Assembly (NCBI GenBank): GCA_009928745.1 | Contig: SACC01000012.1 | Location: forward strand, 1 to 14,801 | Length of the DNA: 14,801 nucleotides | Direction of reading: 5' to 3' | DNA from: Clostridia bacterium | GTDB taxonomy: Bacteria > Bacillota > Clostridia > Christensenellales > CAG-1252 | In this document: piece by piece, positions 12,601 through 14,801 of the stretch | Layout of the letters: the number at the start of each line of letters is the position of its first letter | Position numbering within the stretch: the stretch's first letter is position 1 | Notes under the pieces: model-generated | Database searches by the model: none | What the model was told of the DNA's origin: nothing | What the model saw: only the letters and a program-made list of their open reading frames with translations | Program-made: the position numbers and the translations under genes

Positions 12601-14801
12601 CCGCTTGCGAAGAAAAAGTAATACCGCTTAACATTGCGCAACCTGAGAAGGCGCCGTATTTAAGACCGTTATTGCCAGTAATAGTTACGGTGCGCAACTT
12701 TGAAGGCAGATAATAAATAATTGAATTACCGCTATATATCTGTACTGTTTCTATTGCGCTTTCGTATATGCTTGTGCCAAAAATATACCCGAACAATGCG
12801 GACGCGCCCGTTGAGGAAGCCGAAGCTCCTATAAAAGGTAGCGAAATATTTTCAAGACTTACGTAACCGCCGAATGCGGCAGCGCCAATTGATATAAGAC
12901 TTTGGGGAAGCATAATATTGGTAATCGCTGAACATCCATAAAATGCCGTTTCGCCAATGCTTACAAGGTTAGTTGCATTCTCAAAAGACAACTGAATTAA
13001 TGATTCACAGCCATAATAAGCTGATTTATCTATAGAAATTATATTTGCGCCGATATCGATTGCGGTTATAGAAATACAGCCATAAAATGCCGCTTCGGGA
13101 ATTTGGGCAATGCTATCAGATAACTCAATATCATATAGTGAGGTACAACCGTAAAACGTGTATGGACTAATGCCTGCATTATTAAAAGCAAGAGAGACTT
13201 TTTCGAGCATGGTACAATTAGAAAATGCGCCGTAACTAACTAAAGTATTCCCGGTTACAATAACTTCCACAAGATTTGCAGGTATGTAATAGGTCGTAGT
13301 TTTTGCCGAAGAATAATACTGTTGCACGGATATACCGCCTGTATACGCAGTATTTCCGAACATATAACCAAGTACAGCATTAGTACCGGTGGAACTTGAG
13401 CTAGCCCCTATAAACGGTACTGTAAGTTTACTTAAATTGCTGCAGCCGGCAAAGGAAGAGGACGATATGTTTAAGGTGCTTGGGGAAATTTCGATCTCTG
13501 TTAACATGCTACAATTAAAAAATGCGCCGTATTTTAGAGAAGAACCTCCGGTAATCTTCACAGTACGCAGATTTCCCGGCAAATAATAATCAATTTGATT
13601 ACCCGCAGTTGTCGACCATTTTTGATTAACACATACTCCTCCCGAATATGAAGCTGTACCAAAAATATAGCCGAATAACGAGGTATTTCCAAGACTTGCC
13701 GAAGCGCGCGCGCCGACAAACGGAAGCGATATGGAGCTTAATGCGCCGCAACCGCTGAAAGCGCCGGGTCCTATAAGCGTTACGCTAATCGGTATTTCCA
13801 CATATTGTAGATTTTCGCAGTTTGCAAAAGAGTTTCCTGCAATAGTTGTAACCAGTATGCCATTTTTTCTGTTTGGAATATATATTTCCGTTTTATTTTT
13901 CGCAGTGCCCGAATTCACTGAATAAGACCCGTCTGACATCACATAAGCTAATCCTTCGGTGCCCCATTCGGCATAAAGTGTTAAATCCATCGCCGGCATT
14001 GTTGTAGGGAACATAAAAGGATTCGTTAATTCGAGGTCAGTATACCAACCTGCTAATTCAAAATTGTATTTGAAAGGCGTGCTTGGACTCACCACAACAG
14101 TTGCATAATTTTGTTCCACGCCTGCAACCGCAGTGCCACCATTGCTATTAAATGTAATTCTGTATTTGTTAATAGTCCATATTGCATAAAGAGTATATGA
14201 GGAGTTAGTCCCCATTGTGTAATTTGCTCCGTTTGTATAGCTTACCTCACCGTCAGAAGCTGTCGCCCAACCGGCAAAACTATATCCGGTTTTTGAATAT
14301 GTGTTAACCGACAATGCCGCCGTAATATTAGGCTTTATAGTCATATTTGTCATTGTTCCGCTACCGCCATTCGCATTAAAAACAAGCGTATTATCGTTAG
14401 CTTCCCATACGGCATAATAAATTATATTACCAGTTGAACCATGTTCAATATCTATATCCGCAAGAGTTTGCATATCCGCATTAAACCATCCTATGAAGAT
14501 ATACCCGACTTTGATAGGAGCAACGATTAATATTCTTGGACTCGTTATTTTATAAATAGTCGGATTGTTCTCGTTGTTTATTCCTTCGTCCAGATCATAA
14601 GTTATGGTATACTCAATTGCTTCCCATACTGCGTACAGGGTGTAACTGCTCGCGGTACCCATTGTATAGTTCGCGCCGTCAGCATATTCGACCGTATCAT
14701 CAACAGCTATCGACCAGCCTGCGAAGGTGTAACCCGTCCAGTTAAATGCATTTGCAGTAAGCGCAGTTGTCGCATCCGTCGCTATCGTCATATTACCCAT
14801 C
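662..14801 (-). CDS. Giant BspA-like LRR / InlB B-repeat surface protein, N-terminus beyond window
   Basis: The frame is open for over 14.1 kb and ends at TAA (662-664). The first visible Met (14798-14800) is not a start: it sits inside an InlB repeat (its GTMxNMTIA segment), so signal peptide, promoter and ribosome binding site lie outside. Counting from that Met, the domains are: residues 1-280, four InlB B-repeats; about 281-316, a junction ending in IPNRKNG; about 316-1793, BspA-type LRRs (LRR_5); 1794-1934, two InlB repeats; 1935-1974, a second junction; 1975-4249, LRRs; 4250-4712, six InlB repeats. The LRRs carry a conserved Cys (YGCSSL, SNCSML) as in BspA family proteins. Known members of both families are secreted or surface proteins used in adhesion, so a giant adhesin is inferred; the ligand is unknown. 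The C-terminus ends on TLYAKWS with no LPXTG, hydrophobic tail or dockerin. Family assignment is very secure, function only general. Confidence 0.95.
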   Translation of the reverse strand, partial: MGNMTIATDATTALTANAFNWTGYTFAGWSIAVDDTVEYADGANYTMGTASSYTLYAVWEAIEYTITYDLDEGINNENNPTIYKITSPRILIVAPIKVGYIFIGWFNADMQTLADIDIEHGSTGNIIYYAVWEANDNTLVFNANGGSGTMTNMTIKPNITAALSVNTYSKTGYSFAGWATASDGEVSYTNGANYTMGTNSSYTLYAIWTINKYRITFNSNGGTAVAGVEQNYATVVVSPSTPFKYNFELAGWYTDLELTNPFMFPTTMPAMDLTLYAEWGTEGLAYVMSDGSYSVNSGTAKNKTEIYIPNRKNGILVTTIAGNSFANCENLQYVEIPISVTLIGPGAFSGCGALSSISLPFVGARASASLGNTSLFGYIFGTASYSGGVCVNQKWSTTAGNQIDYYLPGNLRTVKITGGSSLKYGAFFNCSMLTEIEISPSTLNISSSSFAGCSNLSKLTVPFIGASSSSTGTNAVLGYMFGNTAYTGGISVQQYYSSAKTTTYYIPANLVEVIVTGNTLVSYGAFSNCTMLEKVSLAFNNAGISPYTFYGCTSLYDIELSDSIAQIPEAAFYGCISITAIDIGANIISIDKSAYYGCESLIQLSFENATNLVSIGETAFYGCSAITNIMLPQSLISIGAAAFGGYVSLENISLPFIGASASSTGASALFGYIFGTSIYESAIETVQIYSGNSIIYYLPSKLRTVTITGNNGLKYGAFSGCAMLSGITFSSQAGNIEANAFYGCIRLRIIKLMGTAIPALDSSALPADVYAVIIVPDAVLSTFKSVQAAGWYDHREKIFGESNLTGDYCINNNVLVKYVGNGKDINLPSVTSIGERALYNCSDLTAINISGSVTTIGSYAFAFNQSVESSVLSITFGAESNLVTIASYAFSGCSSLTGITLPSNASTIGNFAFENCRGLLTVSLPANLTQLGESAFYKCSALTNVTLPSGIISIAKNLFKECTALLGVTLSANTEQIRQGAFYGCSSLAGITLPSTVVAIGEYAFFNCSSMTSVIFNTNIITEINGYTFYNCSNIASISLPLSISKIGEYAFYDCIGITNLSIPNNVTAINAHAFKGCSNLVGVVFGSGSKLATLGESAFYGCLRIVEIDLPETLIALGEGAFGGCSGLTTMSLPFIGKGIVAEGTEALLGYIVGATQYTGGTRVTQYYSETQSAEYYIPTFLRIIEITKVTAVGYGAFSNCSMFTSIIMPTILSDIGDYAYYGCSSLTAFLIPANVTSLGKGIFENCTALSTITIPTSVTSIGADCFKNCSALTSLMLPPSVTVIGAGAFSGCSGLTSATLSFAGESAESTNEYALFGHIFGTEPYAGGVSVNQYFSAIDFVVYYIPAQLEAIYITGNSTLNYGVFSNCLMLKTITIPSSVTKICGRAFAGCSGLTSFTINNTVTEIEESAFAGCSGLTTISLPNSMRIVGEKAFESCTLLNTVNVARNVELIAGSAFNYCSALVAVNVNAANVTYMSVNGILFNKTQTAILKYPQGKNSVTYTIPSSVITIGAYAFSACDTLETIIIPTSVTSIGAYAFIYCSGFESINIPSSVLTIAMGAFKNCSNLDNLTIPSSVTGIGEGILSGCNSLGGLTLPFVGASSIATGQNALFGYIFGNVNYEGSSSVTQFYSTNGSRIFYLPDSLIAVTVTGETRISYGAFYNCKKLVSIILPNTVDTIGEKAFMYCEALVSVDIPESVTSIAPWAFSSCTALCSVNIPASVENIGAYAFAYCSSLTLVNIMRSSTNGIASGSNGMFLYCNAAMKVYVRAASLETYEEASVWSDYASALRAMPVVSFETNGGSLIGAVDVAYNGKLVKPESDPSKIGNSFVKWYADMACLSEYNFDGTYLTEDIVVYAKWAIGAYTITFETNGGSGVANITEDYNIDLEAPVNPTKAGFEFAGWYSDAALNLYYVFTDAKMPDENITLYADWGTAGLLYTVIDSDSCSVSKGEGQTLIGAVKLPNRHEGKAVTVIHDFSGSTGITSFVINLTAQKISGNAFSGCSGLLSITIPDNVTEIGAGAFSGCTGLLSMTLTFAGKSAQATGANALLGYIFGTESYVGGMAVSQYYGIENSIAMTQTYYLPSGLVSVTINGAQTLGFGVFSNCANIEEIVIGDTVTGIGERAFWGCSGLSSVTLSANLCGISENAFTDCIGLSVIVIPDSVVAIDAYAFSGCTGLVGITVPSSVLTIGASAFSGCSALTDITIEYGVKEIREGAFGGCGNLTAVVVPDSVESIGNSAFKGCVKLTTISLPFTGATITSTYDQAVFGYIFGTEIYSGASLTRQEFAAGSYAEYYIPNTLLSVTVTCGTELKYGAFSSCSKLTTVILSDTITIIGSKAFAGCSLLANINIPNNAAEIKSSAFYQCAAITSVELSEVLTRIEDYAFYGCAALTGIAIPASVENIGVSAFSNCSVLASLTFGESSVLNTIGANAFKNCSLLTNITLPSGLESIGNSVFSGCGLLSYIGLPFVGASAEAIGENALFGYIFGIDSYIGGSAVIQYYEEALSKAYYIPSGLTTVSISAAIKLGYGAFYDCDTLTNVSLNNGIALIGEKALYGCGNILDIVLPSSVSEIRSKAFDQCGRLRTLRLAGLTPPTIGTEIVPFYAVIFVPNSVLITYKNAEGWKNYGSVETGASSQIYSNSVIAGDYCVSNGEFIKYLGDDQIVTLPSVTSIKSWAFYNCTDIEEVTIGAEVVMIDNGAFYACSGLSKVTFGLDSLLQTIGDSVFYGCGLLTSITLPSNVTDIGKYAFKGCSSLTSIIIPSGITELKEGVFADCSDLISVNIVKKVTSIGKNTFENCGALSAVTFAINSELETVGESAFKGCSALTSITLPEELKSIHSYAFENCRFTALTLPSGVTYIGNGVLKGCSELATLTLPFAGESETAENAAALFGWIFSGEIYSGSVEVEQRYSDIDSAVYYLPSVLLTVNISGNSALRRGAFYGCAALTSVSASNVEIIGAYAFYGCTSLTLVNIPSASVMGAYAFYGCGFVEFTMPGALSAVESNAFGGCVALTEIELPAGVISIGEGAFAGCSAMTTVTLSSGLLTIGVEAFKDCTELSNITVPSSVTSIGSGAFAQCMALTSISLPFVGGSASATGDAALFGYVFGVVNSALPVNLETAIITGGTIIAASAFADCARLTGVSLPNSVTSIGSSLFTNCNKLRIIRVNSIIPPTIGSNSVPSGAYVFVDSSKVTIYKQAAGWYDYRERIYSLNSITEDEKYCVENNVLLKYIGNDAVVNDIPLTVTSIGSRAFYNCGALTSVIIPDGVASIGTYAFANCVNLVTISIPNTVKSIESYAFQSCANLTALDLPDTLETLGAGAMYGCSAITSFDIPTSLTALTAYVLYGCEKVTAINIPANIRSIGAYAFAECDGLTELVIPENVIILDSFIFQGCANLGTITIPSSINILNDYLFSGCTGLTTVNLPVDLIGIGNGAFENCVSLGSIYIPTHVIDIGNDAFSNCIILQEMIVPGSVNRIGEGAFGGCRMLKSISLPFLGNTRSGDGVLMNVFGKVQFDGGIAVPFDAETYYIGENLRTITLLSGDAINARAFYNCSMLDAINLPLSITDVGEYAFYGCSLLKSISLPSSVKYLKNSIFEGCSSLTAITIKNGVLGVGDRAFAGCSGLTSVNIPASVEKMGAEAFSGCSGLISITMPFVGNYYAAAEFEYKGFYIDILCDYDTVIVKEDGETLTSGVDYYILKNKDILLLIDYEEHLEIFVEGRKLNKDTEYLITHQYRYSYDFDNIVSLLELTAEDDIGNYITAMYGTESVSFSYDSETGTLIMGNFEESGLRVFVDFNGKSVFGYIFGSDTYAGGTMVTQQYGENKEVSYCIPVSLRYVTLTGGTFTKYELPYGAFYGCSMLTSIIIPANTYSIDKYTFAYCSNITGLTIPLNITSINEGVFEYCTNLMAINFNEGILLESIGERAFYGCSKLTSITIPKSTTLIAGTAFNRCTSLLAFDVHISNTAFSVNDGILFNFDFTELLRYPEGKSGNDYTVPEVVNTINDSAFYGCKLLTSINIHSQIISIGKGAFSGCAALETITLPFIGKSIDSKTHEALLTHEALFGYIFGEDYYEGGSVVTQFHGKNSYRYYIPSNLRNVVITFGSNIANGAFYNMVMLTSITLPSETTLIGENAFAFCEGLAEFTIPSTVTQLGNWAFSNCTSLIMINIPAATKSIGSFCFYNCTSLSGVVIKNNDFPLTDCNNNTFLDCAEGLRIFINDDFIGVYRTHGYWWQYANILSAKPKVTLHGVGYIIAEYYESITIADLQIKDGYLTTGCYTDLAMTVPFNFDTLIIEDLILYGTFTARQYNVTLNSNGGGGTSSVVVTYDSEMPLDLIAPTRIGYTFVGYFTGVSHGKQYYTDTMASAAPWTEVNVYDLYAHWEANIYTVTLAPNGGEGGTTSVAATYDSNMPTVDELSVAVSAPEREGYTFAGYWDAVIDGNKYYNANMTSHRTWNKAEDTTLYAHWTVNNYTVTFNKAGGSGGDSSASLTYGEAIEQIGIPEKAGYTFVGYYTGAGGAGSRIYDNNGNPVLNIAGYTDSSGNWIHTSNVSLTAFWSVNNNLLHFNANGGSGTMFDMTIATGATLALNPNEFTLAGFTFVGWSCNFQGTTIDYAPGADYTMGTASEYTLFAVWSANVIFDANGGEGTMAAQAIKLYESKYLSYNAFTYDGHTFLGWAESSDGAVVYSDHAIFAMTTGIARTLYAKWS
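665..2053 (-). repeat. C-terminal cluster of six InlB B-repeats
   Basis: Six tandem repeats cover residues 4250-4712, at roughly 2053-1870 (degenerate, ends LILYGTFTA), 1869-1640, 1636-1385, 1383-1115, 1111-883 and 880-665. They end in DLYAHWEA, TLYAHWTV, LTAFWSV, TLFAVWSA and TLYAKWS. The fifth is of the same YTMGTAS subtype as N-terminal repeats 1 and 3. The sixth runs right up to the stop codon, so nothing follows as an anchor. Confidence 0.92.
2592..2627. repeat. Perfect 18-bp tandem duplication
   Basis: The plus-strand 18-mer aataaagcctcatgcgtt occurs twice back to back, at 2592-2609 and 2610-2627, with no mismatch. It is in frame with the giant gene and doubles six residues (THEALL, then THEALF) just before LFGYIFG in cassette copy 14. 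The other complete copies have a single segment there. Confidence 0.95.
3392..3811 (-). other. Non-LRR domain inserted in cassette copy 13
   Basis: In copy 13 the short ASxxxTGxxA segment between LPFVG and LFGYIFG is replaced by about 140 residues (3664-3803) with no LRR or InlB signature. It is rich in Asp, Glu, Tyr and Ile. It contains two similar 'G-x-x-L-x(3)-x-Y' elements: GETLTSGVDYYILKNKDIL and EGRKLNKDTEYLIT. A short beta-like segment, SFSYDSETGTLIMGN, follows. The pattern loosely recalls X2-like or Ig-like beta-sandwich modules, but that link is weak. No Cys-containing LRR motif occurs here, and the only Cys is in ILCDYD. Confidence 0.7.
5009..5305 (-). repeat. LRR linker module, copy c
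   Basis: Begins KLRIIRVNSIIPPTIG and continues AYVFVDSSKVTIYKQ, AAGWYDYRERIY, EKYCVENNVLLKYIG and TVTSIGSRAFYNC. It directly follows the shortened cassette copy 11. It matches copy a most closely in the AAGWYDxRExI stretch. Confidence 0.8.
6737..7042 (-). repeat. LRR linker module, copy b
   Basis: Begins RLRTLRLAGLTPPTIG and continues YAVIFVPNSVLITYKN, AEGWKNYGSV, GDYCVSNGEFIKYLG and LPSVTSIKSWAFYNC. It has the same order of elements as copies a and c, with a slightly longer spacer after the GW motif. Confidence 0.8.
8999..9421 (-). repeat. Central pair of InlB B-repeats
   Basis: Residues 1794-1934 form two InlB repeats: MPVVSFETNGG to VVYAKWA and YTITFETNGG to TLYADWG. They separate LRR blocks A and B. 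The second ends in a junction WGTAGLLYTV leading to KLPNRHEGKAV. The same junction style, WGTEGLAYVM leading to IYIPNRKNG, follows the N-terminal InlB cluster. This suggests that 'InlB - junction - LRR' is a unit that was duplicated. Confidence 0.9.
9422..13855 (-). repeat. LRR block A (BspA-like, LRR_5 type)
   Basis: About 1,480 residues of BspA-like leucine-rich repeats. The unit of about 23 residues follows the pattern L-x-x-I-x-I-P-x-S-V-T-x-I-G-x-x-A-F-x-x-C-x-x, for example ITIPTSVTSIGADCFKNCSA. Cassette copies 1 to 6 interrupt the plain LRRs. Linker module (a) lies at 12269-12565. A variant cap (about 10278-10400, motifs SVNGILFNKTQT and LKYPQGK) resembles the 'DGVLF ... YPxGK' segment of BspA proteins. 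The block ends with a C-terminal cap (about 9422-9515, AAMKVYVRAASLETYEEA) of the kind that closes LRR_5 arrays before the next InlB pair. Confidence 0.9.
12269..12565 (-). repeat. LRR linker module, copy a
   Basis: About 99 residues beginning RLRIIKLMGTAIP, then a cap-like strand YAVIIVPDAVLSTFKS, AAGWYDHREKIF, GDYCINNNVLVKYVG and back to LRR at LPSVTSIGERALYNC. It appears to close one LRR array and restart the next. It is clearly homologous to copies b and c. Confidence 0.8.
13957..14801 (-). repeat. N-terminal cluster of four InlB B-repeats
   Basis: Four tandem Flg_new-type repeats occupy residues 1-280 of the visible protein; the first is cut by the window edge. The repeats end in TLYAVWE, IIYYAVWE, TLYAIWT and TLYAEWG. 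Repeats 1 and 3 belong to one subtype, with MTI near the start and YTMGT just before the end. Repeats 2 and 4 are more divergent (KVGYIFIGWF; FELAGWYTD). These are small beta-grasp-like domains that usually act as stalks or binding modules in extracellular proteins. More copies may lie outside the window. Confidence 0.9.

Larger units (their letters stand above)
2430..13726 (-). repeat. Fourteen-copy 'LPFxG-LFGYIFG-YYIP-YGAF' cassette within the LRR blocks
   Basis: A segment of about 72 residues recurs inside the LRR arrays. It runs LPFxG(A/K)S...TG..ALFGYIFGT..Y.GG..V.QYYS, then YYIP..L..V.ITG, then LxYGAFSNC.ML. Copies, measured from the LPFxG codons to the NCxxL codons: 1, 13502-13726; 2, 13205-13420; 3, 12629-12841; 4, 11186-11402; 5, 10682-10897; 6, 9794-10009; 7, 8465-8692; 8, 7823-8038; 9, 7175-7390; 10, 5948-6163; 11, 5369-5530 (short); 12, 4115-4306 (short); 13, 3200-3826 (with insertion); 14, 2430-2659. 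Copies 2, 5, 6, 8, 9 and 10 are exactly 216 bp. The YYIP..L..V half looks like a return to an LRR-like strand, so I read the cassette as an LRR island with an extended loop (inference). Confidence 0.88.

Noticed and set aside
14798..14800. ATG at the right edge as the true start codon
   Set aside because: It falls inside an InlB repeat. Parallel repeats in the same protein have NANGGSGTM just before this point, so the frame must continue upstream.
662..14801. Periodic spacing of similar sequence as a possible CRISPR or other DNA-level array
   Set aside because: The periodicity is at protein level (about 23 and 72 residues), with diverged nucleotides and an unbroken reading frame. There are no identical short repeats with unique spacers.

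Overview
This window is almost entirely one gene. A single reading frame on the minus strand runs without a stop from the right edge of the window to a TAA at 662-664. It gives at least 4,712 residues, roughly half a megadalton, and the true start lies beyond the window. The protein is a mosaic of two extracellular repeat families: InlB B-repeats (Listeria-Bacteroides / Flg_new type, ending in motifs such as TLYAVW) and BspA-like leucine-rich repeats (LRR_5 type, unit about 23 residues, with motifs such as IGAYAFYGCSSLT). The order from N to C is: 4 InlB repeats (the first cut by the window edge), LRR block A of about 1,480 residues, 2 InlB repeats, LRR block B of about 2,275 residues, and 6 InlB repeats. 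The protein stops right at the end of the last InlB repeat, with no LPXTG signal, membrane anchor or dockerin. The likely role is a giant secreted or surface adhesin or binding protein; its ligand cannot be read from the sequence.

A higher level of order lies on top of the LRRs. A cassette of about 72 residues (LPFVGAS ... ALFGYIFG ... YYIP ... YGAFSNC) recurs 14 times, seven of them exactly 216 bp as I have bounded them. Two copies are shortened, one carries a foreign insertion of about 140 residues, and one carries a perfect 18-bp in-frame tandem duplication. A second linker module of about 100 residues occurs three times.

Downstream of the gene, 1-660 holds a GC-rich hairpin (592-618), a perfect 14-bp-stem terminator (543-578), and then a decayed fragment on the same strand. 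The fragment reads as part of a type I restriction endonuclease R subunit (HsdR): the region around the Walker A motif and the following helicase motif are recognisable, but it is broken by several stops and a frameshift.

Organism: the standard bacterial code fits, since no in-frame TGA is needed as Trp. Base composition is moderately AT-rich. InlB plus BspA-LRR giants are typical of anaerobic, host-associated Bacillota (Clostridia-like), some Mollicutes and Bacteroidota. An uncultured gut-type Clostridia-related bacterium is my best guess, but nothing here fixes the taxon. No tRNA, rRNA, CRISPR array, insertion sequence or phage gene was seen.
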